From: Pseudomonas guariconensis
GTDB lineage: Bacteria; Pseudomonadota; Gammaproteobacteria; Pseudomonadales; Pseudomonadaceae
NCBI RefSeq assembly: GCF_024127895.1
Contig: NZ_JAMYBK010000025.1
Location: 1 to 59,507 of the forward strand
DNA: 59,507 bases
Reading direction: 5' to 3'
Below, in pieces: positions 50,769 to 59,387 of this stretch. Below the pieces are notes generated by a model. The model was not told the DNA's origin and did no database searches. It was given only the letters and a program-made list of their open reading frames with translations. The position numbers were made by a program, and so were the translations under genes. How positions within the stretch are numbered: position 1 is the stretch's first letter; each line of letters begins with the position of its first letter.

Positions 50769-52026
50769 TTACCACAGTGCCAGGCTGTAGCCGATGATCA
50801 CGCGGCTTTCGTCGAAGTCGTTGGTCAGGCCGCTGCTGGAGCGGAAACTCGAATTGCGCAGCCGCAGGTTGACGTTCTTCAGCGGCCCGCTTTGCACGGT
50901 GTAGACCAGGTCGGTGTCGCGCTCCCATTCGCGGCCGTGTTTCACGGTTGCCGTGTTGACGTGGCGGCCATCGACATAACGGGTCATGAACGTAAGGCCG
51001 GGGATGCCCATGGCTGCGAAGTTGTAGTCGTAGCGCACCTGCCAGGCGTCGGTTTCGGCCTTGTTGAACACGCTGGCGGTCACCAGGTTGATCGAGTAGG
51101 GATCGCGACCGGGAAACGGGAAGTCGCCGTCGCCTGACAGGTTCTGGTAGCCGACGGCGAATTTCTGCGCACCCACGGTCAGGGTCAGCATGCCGTTGAA
51201 AAAGCGATTGTCGATCTTGCCGCCGTCCACGCGGGTGGGCGCGCGCAGGGCCTTGTCGCCTTGCTCTTGGGTGTCGAAGTAACGCAGGTCGCTGCGCAAG
51301 TTCATGCCTTCGCCCAGCGGCAGGTCATGCACCAGGCCAACGAAGTGCTGGCGGTAGATGTCCGCCATCTGCGCGACGTAATAGGTGGCGGCCAACTGTG
51401 GGCTGACCGCATAGGTGCCACCGGCAAGATCCAGGTGGTCGCTCTCGACGCCGGCATAGCCGATAGGGTCGTTGCTGGAGGCGTCGCGCAGGTTCTCTTC
51501 TTTCAACCGGCCTGCGTTCAGGATAAGGCCTTCGATGTCGTGCGAGGTGAGCAGGGCGCCGGAATAGGTCGAAGGCAGCAGGCGGCCATCGTTGTAGCTG
51601 ACCACGGGCAGCAGGGGTTGCAAGGTGCCGACCTTCAGCACGGTCCTGGACACGCGCAGTTTTGCGGTCAGCCCCAGGTTGCTGTAGTCATCCACCGGCT
51701 CCTGGCTGGTGCCATAGGGCAGCAGGCCAGTACCCCGCCGATCGCGGCTGGCGTCGAGCTTGACGCCGAGTTTGCCCAAGGCGTCGACCCCCACGCCAAT
51801 CAGCCCCTCGGTGTAGCCAGACGCCATACGCAGGACAAAACCCTGGGCCCATTCCTCGGACAGGTTTTGTGGGGCATTGGCCTGGTGGTAGTCGCGATTG
51901 ATGTAGACGTTGCGCAGCTCCAGGCTGGCTTTGCTGTCGCGGACGAAATCGGCATGGGCGCTCAACGGGGCAAGCATGATGCACAAGCCGTTCGTTGCTG
52001 CTGCGCGCAGGCAGTAGGGGGGGCAT
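50769..52026 (-). CDS. OprD-family porin with a frameshift in its signal peptide
   Basis: The mature protein (ADFVRDSKASLELRNVYINRDYHQ to DFDESRVIIGYSLALW) is an intact OprD-family outer-membrane beta-barrel, ending in an aromatic residue as needed for assembly. The expected start ATG 52026 has an AGGA ribosome site, but a run of seven C (52017-52023 on the complement) puts it one base out of frame with the body. With six C the reading is MPPYCLRAAATNGLCIMLAP followed by LSAHA, a proper signal peptide, giving 418 residues, the normal OprD length. Without correction only a TTG start at 51986 with no full signal peptide remains. OprD porins admit specific small acids. Confidence 0.8.
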
Positions 52027-52083
52027 GAGTGATTCCTTTTTTGTTCTTGTAGGTGTCGATGAGGTTCGCCTCGTTGTTAAATT

Positions 52084-52097
52084 GTTAACATATTATC
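52084..52097. promoter_or_regulatory. Imperfect palindrome upstream of the porin gene
   Basis: GTTAACATATTATC differs at two positions from the palindrome before the MBL gene. It lies 58 bases upstream of the porin start. Confidence 0.4.
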
Positions 52098-52180
52098 TTA
52101 ATTTTTGTGAAGATTTTTTTGTGAATTCCCAATGAAAGAGCCGCTCGTGCGCGAAGCCCTCAGTGCGATTTCGTTTTTTT

Positions 52181-52194
52181 ATTAATAAATTAAT
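52181..52194. promoter_or_regulatory. Imperfect palindrome upstream of the MarR gene
   Basis: ATTAATAAATTAAT pairs in all but the central two positions and lies 82 bases upstream of the MarR start, between the divergent porin and MarR genes. It suits autoregulation. Confidence 0.4.
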
Positions 52195-52275
52195 GGTGTG
52201 TTCGGCCCGTTGGATACTTGCGTACCCCTGCCGACGACTCTAATCTGCGGGCTTTCCCTTTTACGTGTGAAGTCA

Positions 52276-52698
52276 ATGGCCGACCCCAGACCGTCCCTGA
52301 CCCTGACCCTGTTGCAAGCCCGCGAGGCGGCGATGGCGTTCTTTCGCCCCTTGCTCAACGAGCACGACCTGACCGAACAGCAATGGCGGGTGATTCGCAT
52401 CCTGCGGTTGCAGGGCGAACTGGAAAGTCATCAACTGGCGCACCAGGCGTGCATCCTCAAACCGAGCATGACGGGTGTGCTGGCCAGGCTGGAGCGCGAA
52501 GGCCTCGTGCGGCGTTGGAAGTCATCGCAGGACCAGCGCCGGCTGCTGGTGACCCTGACGGAGAAAGGGCAGCAGTGTTTCGTATCCATGAGCGAAGGCA
52601 TGGAACGCAACTATCAGCGCATCCAGGAGCAGTTCGGAGAGGAAAAAATGCAACAGTTGCTGGGTTTGCTGGAGGAGTTGAAGCGCATCAAGCCTTGA
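52276..52698 (+). CDS. MarR-family regulator, HpaR-like
   Basis: The 140-residue winged-helix protein has LTEQQWRVIRILRLQGELESHQLAHQACILKPSMTGVLARLEREGLVRRWKSSQDQRRLLVTLTEKG, the MarR DNA-binding core with wing (DQRRLLV). It resembles HpaR, the homoprotocatechuate operon repressor released by aromatic ligands; no hpa catabolic genes are seen in this window. Divergence from the porin and the shared palindromes suggest control of porin and MBL hydrolase. ATG 52276 fits the family length. Confidence 0.85.
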   Translation: MADPRPSLTLTLLQAREAAMAFFRPLLNEHDLTEQQWRVIRILRLQGELESHQLAHQACILKPSMTGVLARLEREGLVRRWKSSQDQRRLLVTLTEKGQQCFVSMSEGMERNYQRIQEQFGEEKMQQLLGLLEELKRIKP

Positions 52699-52933
52699 GG
52701 GCCTGGTTGCGAAGGGGCCTGTTCAAGTCTTGATGTACTATTTTTTGGCTAGGGCACTTTGGGCCGCTCTCTTCAGTTAGCCCTCAGCTAGGAAAACGCC
52801 AATCAAGTCCGCCCAACTCGCCTAGCCTGTGCTGAACAGCCCTCGGTACAGCCTATACGCGCCTGGCCTCGGGAACATGCTCCACGTTCTGTCGGGGCGG
52901 TGTTATCAATAACTACAAGAATAGGGAGCCGCT

Positions 52934-53080
52934 ATGGATCGCCTGTTAAGCATCGAGGCGTTCGTCCGGGTCGCCGAAACCGGGAACTTCGCTCGCGCCG
53001 CACAGCAGCTCGGTGTTACTCGATCCGTGGTCACCCACCGTATCCAGCAACTGGAAGCGTTCATCAATACGCCGCTGTCA
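52934..53080 (+). pseudogene. LysR-family regulator, N-terminal fragment
   Basis: MDRLLSIEAFVRVAETGNF, ARAAQQLGVTRSVVTHRIQQ, LEAFINTPL is a normal LysR helix-turn-helix of about 48 residues preceded by a good ribosome site (AGGGAG). The sequence then breaks off at about 53080, where LFHR should follow, and continues as unrelated residues. The gene is truncated. A matching LysR C-terminus is found at 54790-54903. Confidence 0.8.
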
Positions 53081-53159
53081 GGTATATCGCAAGGGCTACC
53101 TACGCCCCTTGGGGCTGCAAGGCAACCCCAAAATGATGACTGACTGGCATGGGTCCACG

Positions 53160-53360
53160 GCGTGCCTACCGGGCCTGGAAGACCTGAAGGCACGCCCACC
53201 TTGAAGCCGGCGTCGTAGCTCTCGAGCCGCATGGCTTGCAGGCGTAAATCATGGTTGGCGTATTCGTACTGGATGAACGCCGTAGTCTTGGCCGGCGAAA
53301 CACGCGTGGCCGGAAGGTCCCGCCATTCGCCGTCCTGGCCAAGTCGTTTGCGAGTCGACC
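53160..53360 (-). pseudogene. Fragment of a TonB-dependent receptor
   Basis: On the minus strand a frame open from a TGA near 53370 reads LQGSRSTRKRLGQDGEWRDL, PATRVSPAKTTAFIQYEYAN, HDLRLQAMRLESYDAGFKVG before losing similarity. This resembles an N-proximal segment of TonB-dependent siderophore receptors. No start, plug domain or barrel is left. I am moderately sure of the family. Confidence 0.45.
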
Positions 53361-53441
53361 GACTGCCCTGCAGTCAAGGCATTGACATTAAAGTTAACTT
53401 TAAGGCTACTGTCCGAACACGATCACCTTGAGGTACTCCCG

Positions 53442-54668
53442 ATGAACGTGTTCAGCCCCCTGACCCTCCCCAATGGTTCGACCCTTGCGAACCGCATTGC
53501 CAAGGCCGCCATGGAAGAAAACATGGCCGATGCCGACCACGCGCCCTCGGCCCGGCTGATGCGTCTCTACCAGGCCTGGGCGGACGGTGGAGCCGGGCTC
53601 ATCATCACTGGCAATGTCATGGTCGATAACCGTGCAATGACCGGCCCTGGGGGCGTGGTGCTGGAGGATGAGCGGCACCTCGACACGTTCCGCCAATGGG
53701 CGAGGATCGGGCGCTCGCAGGGCGCGCAGTTCTGGTTGCAGATCAATCATCCCGGTCGGCAGATGCAGGCCAACCTGGGGCAGAAGACCTGGGCGCCCTC
53801 CGCGGTACCTTTGGCGCTGGGCAGCATGTCCAGGCATTTCGCCACGGCGCAGGCCATGACGCCGGAGCTCATCGACGAGGTCATCCGCCGTTTCGCCAAT
53901 ACGGCGCGGCTGGGCGAGCAGGCCGGTTTTACCGGTGTGCAGATCCATGCCGCGCATGGGTATCTGCTCAGCCAGTTTCTCTCGCCACTGAGCAACCGGC
54001 GGACGGACCAGTGGGGCGGTTCCCTGGAAAACCGCGCGCGCCTGTTGTTGGACATCGTCAAGGCGGTGCGGGCGGTCGTGTCGCCCGGGTTCGCCGTGGC
54101 CGTCAAGCTCAACTCGGCTGACTTCCAGCGTGGCGGCTTCAGTGCCGACGAGGCCAAGCAGGTGGTGCGCCTGCTCAATGCGCTCGAGGTCGACCTGGTG
54201 GAGATTTCCGGCGGCAGCTACGAGGCACCGGCGATGCAGGGCGAAGCCCGGGATGGCCGGACATTGGCGCGGGAGGCTTATTTCCTGGAGTTCGCCCGCG
54301 ACATTCGAGCGGTGGCGAAGATGCCGGTGATGGTGACCGGCGGTATTCGTCGACGCTCGATAGCCGAGCAGGTGATCGAGAGTGGGGTGCAGATGGTCGG
54401 GATCGGTACGGCCCTGGCGATCGATCCCGCCTTGCCTCGGCGCTGGCAGGAGGGCAAGGACACCGTGCCCCAGCTCCCGCCGATCCGATGGAAGAACAAA
54501 GCCCTCGCCTCGCTGGGCAACATGGCGGTGGTGAAGTTCCAGCTGCGCAGGCTGAGCGAGAACAAGGCACCCAATCCACAGGTGGCACCTTGGTGGGCCC
54601 TGGTGGTGCAGCAGTTGGCCAACGCCTTGCGTACCCGGCAGTACCGTCGGCGCATGGCTGGTCGATAG
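53442..54668 (+). CDS. Old Yellow Enzyme family NADH:flavin oxidoreductase
   Basis: The 408-residue protein is an FMN TIM barrel with INHPGRQ, the active-site HAAHGYLLSQFLSPLSNRRTDQWGGSLENR and FMN-phosphate loop VTGGIRRRS. It reduces activated double bonds or acts on related substrates. The start at 53442 follows GAGG and gives the family start MNVFSPLTLPNG. The C-terminal 60 residues are basic and longer than in minimal OYEs. It lies between two LysR fragments, so it may have arrived with the event that broke that regulator. Confidence 0.88.
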   Translation: MNVFSPLTLPNGSTLANRIAKAAMEENMADADHAPSARLMRLYQAWADGGAGLIITGNVMVDNRAMTGPGGVVLEDERHLDTFRQWARIGRSQGAQFWLQINHPGRQMQANLGQKTWAPSAVPLALGSMSRHFATAQAMTPELIDEVIRRFANTARLGEQAGFTGVQIHAAHGYLLSQFLSPLSNRRTDQWGGSLENRARLLLDIVKAVRAVVSPGFAVAVKLNSADFQRGGFSADEAKQVVRLLNALEVDLVEISGGSYEAPAMQGEARDGRTLAREAYFLEFARDIRAVAKMPVMVTGGIRRRSIAEQVIESGVQMVGIGTALAIDPALPRRWQEGKDTVPQLPPIRWKNKALASLGNMAVVKFQLRRLSENKAPNPQVAPWWALVVQQLANALRTRQYRRRMAGR

Positions 54669-54789
54669 CCGGCTTGATCCCCAGGGAGGGGTACTCACGA
54701 GTCTCGGCTGCACACCCTACGCCTCGCTCTGCCGGACCGCGAATGCACTCGGGCATGGCATGCCAGAACCTGCGACCAGCACCGGTGCC

Positions 54790-54903
54790 AGCGTGGCCGA
54801 GACCGGCTTGGCGGTCTACCCGAGTACCCGGCGTGCGACGAACAAGATCAATGCGTTCATCGAGCACCTGCGCGAGTACTGGCATCGCCACCCATTGAGC
54901 TGA
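54790..54903 (+). pseudogene. LysR-family regulator, C-terminal fragment
   Basis: The frame SVAETGLAVYPSTRRATNKI, NAFIEHLREYWHRHPLS and stop at 54901-54903 resembles the C-terminal helix region of LysR proteins (AVYPSTR...KINAFIEHL). It is in the same direction as the N-terminal fragment at 52934. The end overlaps the last 47 bases of the convergent TetR gene. Assignment is tentative since the fragment is short. Confidence 0.5.
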
Positions 54904-55486
54904 TGCTCGCGGCGGCGCCGAGGATCATCGCGGTGAGTTGTTCGGTGACCTGCTGGGGCGGTTCGATGTCCTCGACGTCGGGAAGGCTTTCCAGCATGCC
55001 GATGACCCCGCGGGTGAAGCACTTCATCCGTGGGCCTTCAAGGCTCCCGTGGATCGTGACAGGGCCGATGATGGCGGCCAGGCACTGCGTGTATTCATGA
55101 TGCAGAGCGCCGAGCAGGCGACGCTGCTCGGCCGTCAGGTTGCGCCGCTCCCGCAGCATGAGCTGCAACCGTTTGCGCTCGCCGAGCTGGAACTCGACGA
55201 AGGCGCCGACGAAGGCACGCAGGCGGGGGCGCATGCCCTGGACGTTCTTCAACCTTGCCCGGGTAAGGCCGAGCAGGTCGCTCATGCACTCCTCGATCAG
55301 GTCGAAGAGCAGGGCCTGCTTGCTTTCGATGTGGTAGTACAGTGATCCCGCGCCGATGCCCAGGTGGGCGGCCAGGTCGCGCAGGCTGGTGTTCTGGTAA
55401 CCCTGTTCGGTGAACAGGTCCACGGCCGCCAGGTGCAGGCGTTCCTGCGTGCCGGTCGGCTGGGCGAATCTTGAGCGGCTGTTCAT
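54857..55486 (-). CDS. TetR-family regulator
   Basis: The 209-residue protein has an N-terminal TetR helix-turn-helix (QERLHLAAVDLFTEQGYQNTSLRDLAAHLGIGAGSLYYHIESKQALL) and an all-helical C-terminal domain typical of acyl-CoA or xenobiotic-responsive members (AcrR/FadR-like). It follows the NCS1 permease, acyl-CoA dehydrogenase and CoA-transferase genes on the same strand and probably controls them, perhaps sensing a CoA ester. The start at 55486 gives MNSRSRFAQPTGTQERL; longer frames run into the permease gap. Confidence 0.88.
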   Translation of the reverse strand: MNSRSRFAQPTGTQERLHLAAVDLFTEQGYQNTSLRDLAAHLGIGAGSLYYHIESKQALLFDLIEECMSDLLGLTRARLKNVQGMRPRLRAFVGAFVEFQLGERKRLQLMLRERRNLTAEQRRLLGALHHEYTQCLAAIIGPVTIHGSLEGPRMKCFTRGVIGMLESLPDVEDIEPPQQVTEQLTAMILGAAASISSMGGDASTRAGAR

Positions 55487-55560
55487 GGGGGCTTGGAGTG
55501 TGTCGTCGAAAGGGGCAGGGATCGGGCTTGCCGCCCCGGCGGGGCGACAAGCCGTGTTCG

Positions 55561-56967
55561 CTAGCAGCGTTGCTGGCCCAGGTCCTGGCCATGCGAATGC
55601 GGCCGGCGCCGGGCCCATTGCCGGGCGAGCGGGTAATAGACCAGCGCCGGCAGGATCAGGCCCACCAGCCAGGAGATATCGGTATCACCCAGGTGCTGCA
55701 CCAGTGGGCCGGTGTAGAAGCCAGTGGCGATGAAAGGCATCTGCACCGCCACGCCGAATGCATAGGTGCCGATACCCACCCAGTTCCAGCGGCCGTAGCG
55801 GCCATCCGGGTCGCCCAGGGCGGGGATGTCGTAGCGCTCCTTGGTGATGAAGTAGTAGTCCACCAGGTTGATGGCGCTCCAGGGGGTGAAGAACGCCAGC
55901 AGGAACAGCAGGAACGACTTGAACGCGCTGAGGAAGGCGTGCTGGCCGACCAGCGCCAGGCTGGTGGAGACACCGACGATGCACAGGACGAACAGCAGGC
56001 GCTGGCCGTGGGAGACGGTAAAGCGGCTGCGGAACGCGCTGACGATGGTGGCGATGCACATGAAGCTGCCGTAGGCGTTCAAGGTGGCGATGGTCACCTT
56101 GCCGAAGGCCACGCTGAAGAACAGCAGGCTCGCCATCACGCCACTGGCGCCCAGGCCAACGATGTAGCTCACCTCATGACCGGAGAAGGCATCGCCCGCC
56201 AGCGCGGCTGCGAATACACCGAGCATCATGGAGGTTTGCGAGCCCAGCACCGAACCCAGGCCGACGGCCAGGAAGGTACGCAATGGGGAGGTCGCGCTCG
56301 GCAGGTAGCGCGAGTAGTCGGCGACGTAGGGGCCGAAGGCGATCTGCCAGGAGGCCGACAGCGAAATGGCCAAGAGGAAGGTACTCCAGCTGAAGTGGCG
56401 GTTGTCGAGCAAGGTGACGATGTCACTCACCGACAGCAGGCGCACGAACAGGTAGGCGAAGGCCACCAGGCCGAGCACGCTGGCGACCCGTCCCAACAGG
56501 TGGATCACCCGGTAGCCGCAGACCGTCAGCACCACGATCACGGCGGCGAAGACGAGGATGCCCGCCGTGTCGCTGACGTTGGCCATGCGACCGATGGCCT
56601 GGCCGGCCAGTACCGTGCCGGTGGCGTTGAAACCGATGTACATGATGCAGACCAGTACCAGGGGGATCACGGCCCCGAACACGCCGAACTGCACCCGGCT
56701 GGAAATCATCTGCGGCAGCCCCAGGCGCGGCCCCTGGGCGCCGTGCAGGGCCATGACGATGCCGCCGAACACCTGACCGATCAAAAGGCCGATCAATGAC
56801 CAGAACACATCGCCGCCCAGCACCACCGCCAGGGCGCCGGTGACGATGGCGGTGATCTGCAGGTTGGCGCCGAACCACAGGGTGAACTGGCTGAAGAGGC
56901 GGCCGTGCCGTTCGCTCTCGGGGATGTAGTCGATAGAGCGCGTTTCAATGAGGGACTTGCCAGACAT
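55561..56967 (-). CDS. NCS1-family permease (purine/cytosine/hydantoin type)
   Basis: The 468-residue protein has 12 hydrophobic segments and NCS1 features: the N-terminal FTLWFGANLQITAIVTGAL and substrate-site loop ASWQIAFGPYVADYSRYLP with DYSRYLP. NCS1 carriers import heterocycles such as cytosine, allantoin and hydantoins; in hut loci members serve histidine-derived imidazoles. Next to hutU and acyl-CoA enzymes it may import an imidazole acid. The start at 56967 (MSGKSLIETRSIDYIPESER) has an AGGAG site upstream. Confidence 0.87.
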   Translation of the reverse strand: MSGKSLIETRSIDYIPESERHGRLFSQFTLWFGANLQITAIVTGALAVVLGGDVFWSLIGLLIGQVFGGIVMALHGAQGPRLGLPQMISSRVQFGVFGAVIPLVLVCIMYIGFNATGTVLAGQAIGRMANVSDTAGILVFAAVIVVLTVCGYRVIHLLGRVASVLGLVAFAYLFVRLLSVSDIVTLLDNRHFSWSTFLLAISLSASWQIAFGPYVADYSRYLPSATSPLRTFLAVGLGSVLGSQTSMMLGVFAAALAGDAFSGHEVSYIVGLGASGVMASLLFFSVAFGKVTIATLNAYGSFMCIATIVSAFRSRFTVSHGQRLLFVLCIVGVSTSLALVGQHAFLSAFKSFLLFLLAFFTPWSAINLVDYYFITKERYDIPALGDPDGRYGRWNWVGIGTYAFGVAVQMPFIATGFYTGPLVQHLGDTDISWLVGLILPALVYYPLARQWARRRPHSHGQDLGQQRC

Positions 56968-57070
56968 GAGGGTTTTCTCCTGCGGCGCCATTGGCCATGG
57001 CGCCTCTATTGTTGTTATGCAACGGATGCCCTGCAGGCCCGGGCGGCCACTACCGCCCAGGCCGGTCGCC

Positions 57071-58222
57071 TCAACTGCGGGCAGCGTCCAGTACGGCGCG
57101 GGAGATGATGATCTTCTGTACCTCGGAGGTGCCTTCGAAAATGCGCAGGATGCGCGCATCGCGCACGAAGCGCTCCAGAGGCAGGTCGCGGATGTAGCCA
57201 TAGCCGCCATGCAGTTGCAGGGCGGCATCGGTGATGAAGCCGGCGGCCTCGGCGGCGAACAGCTTGGCGGTGGCCGACTCCAGGCTGAAACGCTCGCCCG
57301 AGTCGCGCCGAGCCGCGGCCTGCATGGTCAGCAGGCGCGCCGCTTGCAGTTGCGTGTGCATGTCCGCCAGGCGCCACTGGGTGCCCTGGTAGGCGGCCAG
57401 GGGCTTGGGGCCGATCTGCCGTTCCCGGGCCCAGCCGAGGCTGTACTCCAGGGCTGCGCGGGCGATGCCCAGGGACATCGCCGCCACTTCCACCCGGCCG
57501 CGGTCCAGCACTTCCATCGCGGTCTTGAAGCCCTGGCCCTGCTCGCCCAGCAGGGCCGAGGCGGGCAGCCAGCAATCCAGGGCCAGCTCGTAGATGGTGC
57601 TGCCGCGCAGGCCCATGGTCTTCTCCGGGCTGGAGAAGGTGATGCCCTCGGTGCCCTTGGGGATGAGGAAGGCGCTGATGCCGTGGTGGCCTGCGTCGGC
57701 GTCGGTCTTGGCGTAGAGCACGATGAAGTCGGCTTCGCGGGCATTGGTGATGTAGTGCTTGCTGCCCCGGATGCGCCAGCCGTCGTTTTCCTGGATAGCG
57801 CGGGTGCGCATGTCGGCTGGGTTGGAGCCGGCGGCAGGTTCGGTCAGGCCGAAGGCGCCGAGCAGCTCGCCGGTGGCGGCGCGGGGCAGCCAGGCCTGGC
57901 GCTGCGGTTCGCTCCCACCGATGAGGATGGAGTCGGTGGCCAGGAAGTGCGCGGTCAGCGCCGAGGCGGTGGAGGCGCAGGCGGCCGCCACCGCCTCCAC
58001 CACACGGCTCATCGTCAGGCTGCCGATGCCCAGGCCGCCGTAGGCCTCGGGCAGGTTGATACCCATGAAGCCCAGCTCGCCCAGGGCCTTGAGGCTACCG
58101 GCGCAGAAGGCCTCGGCCTCGTCGTAGCCTTGGGCGTTGACCTGCAGCACCTCGCGGGCGACACGCTCGGCAGATTCGATGACCGCGAGCTCCGCGGCGT
58201 CCAGTTCGAAGTTCATCTTCAT
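57071..58222 (-). CDS. Acyl-CoA dehydrogenase
   Basis: The 383-residue FAD enzyme has AFGLTEPAAGSNPADM and HYITNA for FAD and substrate binding, QLHGGYGYIRD near the adenine site and the catalytic base Glu363 in RIFEGTSEVQ. It introduces an alpha-beta double bond into an acyl-CoA. Its start overlaps the stop of the CoA-transferase gene (ATGA), so both are translated together, like CaiA and CaiB in carnitine metabolism. I infer that the pair oxidises the CoA ester of a saturated acid to an enoyl-CoA. Confidence 0.9.
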   Translation of the reverse strand: MKMNFELDAAELAVIESAERVAREVLQVNAQGYDEAEAFCAGSLKALGELGFMGINLPEAYGGLGIGSLTMSRVVEAVAAACASTASALTAHFLATDSILIGGSEPQRQAWLPRAATGELLGAFGLTEPAAGSNPADMRTRAIQENDGWRIRGSKHYITNAREADFIVLYAKTDADAGHHGISAFLIPKGTEGITFSSPEKTMGLRGSTIYELALDCWLPASALLGEQGQGFKTAMEVLDRGRVEVAAMSLGIARAALEYSLGWARERQIGPKPLAAYQGTQWRLADMHTQLQAARLLTMQAAARRDSGERFSLESATAKLFAAEAAGFITDAALQLHGGYGYIRDLPLERFVRDARILRIFEGTSEVQKIIISRAVLDAARS

Positions 58223-59376
58223 TCTCCAGTGGGGTTCAGGCCGAACAGGGCATTGGCCTCGCCCAGGCGTGGGGCGGGCGAGGTGGCGTGGGGTTTGTTG
58301 CCGTTGAAGAAGATCGGCTGCGGGACCAGGGGCGACTGCACGCCAGCCTCCACCAGCAACTGGCGGGTTTCGGCCTGTTCGCTGCCGGTGGCTTGTGCCA
58401 GGTTCCAGACCGGGGAGGCGGGTACGCCGGCGTCCAGCAGCAGGTCGCAGATCTGCGCGACACTGCGAGTGCCTGTCCAGGCTTCGATCTGCGCCTTCAG
58501 TGCCGCCTCGTTCGCGGTGCGCGAGCCGTCGTCGACGAAGCGTGGGTCATCGGCCAGGGCCTCGTGCGCCATGCAGTGGCACAAGCGGCGGAACAGCTTG
58601 TCGCTGGCCACCGCGATCACCACCAGGCCATCGACGGCACGGTAGGTGTCGAAGGGTGTCGAGACCGGATGGCGGTTACCCACCAGGCCCGGTGCACTGC
58701 CACGGGCGAAGAGGTTGGACAGGCCGGTCACCTGCAGGCTGACCAGCACGTCGAACATGGCCACGTCGAGGTACTGCGCGCCTGTCCCGTGGAACTCGCG
58801 GGCGAACAGCGCCGAACTGATCGCCCAGGCGGCATAGACCCCGGCGCATAGATCGCCCAGGGCTTCGCCGCTGCGAGTCGGGCCGGTCTGCGGGAAACCC
58901 GTCACGCTCATCAGCCCGGACATGGCCTGGGCAACGATGTCGTAGGCCGGGCGCGCGGACAGCGGCCCGCTCTGGCCGAACCCGGAAATGCTGGCATAGA
59001 TCAGCCGGGGGTTGAGCGCCTTGAGGCTGTCGAAATCGATGCCCAGCCGCTGCGTCACGCCGGGGCGGAAGTTCTCCACCACGACGTCGGCGTCGGCCAC
59101 CAGCTCATGGAAGCGGCGCAGGTCGGGCGGCGCCTTGAAGTCGAGTTCGACACTGCGCTTGCCACGGTTGATCAAGCCGAAGTAGATGCTCTGGCCATCT
59201 GCGCCGAAAGGGCCCAGGTGGCGGCTGTCGTCGCCATGGCCAGGGACTTCGAACTTGATGACCTCGGCGCCCAGGTCGGCCAACATCGCGGTGCAATGCG
59301 GGCCGGCCAGCACGCGGCTGAGGTCGAGCACACGGATGCCCTGCAATGGCCTTGGCGTAGAGTTGTGCTGGTTCAT
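58219..59376 (-). CDS. Family III CoA-transferase (CaiB/BaiF)
   Basis: The 385-residue protein starts MNQHNSTPRPLQGIRVLDLSRVLAGPHCTAMLADLGAEVIKFE, the family N-terminus, and carries the catalytic Asp175 in GEALGDLCAGVY. Such enzymes move CoA between carboxylic acids without ATP. ATG 59376 lies 11 bases after the hutU stop, so transcription and probably translation are coupled to hutU; a GTG at 59391 overlapping hutU is an alternative start. A CoA transfer between imidazole propionate and urocanyl-CoA would connect it to HutU. Confidence 0.9.
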   Translation of the reverse strand: MNQHNSTPRPLQGIRVLDLSRVLAGPHCTAMLADLGAEVIKFEVPGHGDDSRHLGPFGADGQSIYFGLINRGKRSVELDFKAPPDLRRFHELVADADVVVENFRPGVTQRLGIDFDSLKALNPRLIYASISGFGQSGPLSARPAYDIVAQAMSGLMSVTGFPQTGPTRSGEALGDLCAGVYAAWAISSALFAREFHGTGAQYLDVAMFDVLVSLQVTGLSNLFARGSAPGLVGNRHPVSTPFDTYRAVDGLVVIAVASDKLFRRLCHCMAHEALADDPRFVDDGSRTANEAALKAQIEAWTGTRSVAQICDLLLDAGVPASPVWNLAQATGSEQAETRQLLVEAGVQSPLVPQPIFFNGNKPHATSPAPRLGEANALFGLNPTGE

Positions 59377-59387
59377 GACAGTGGCCC

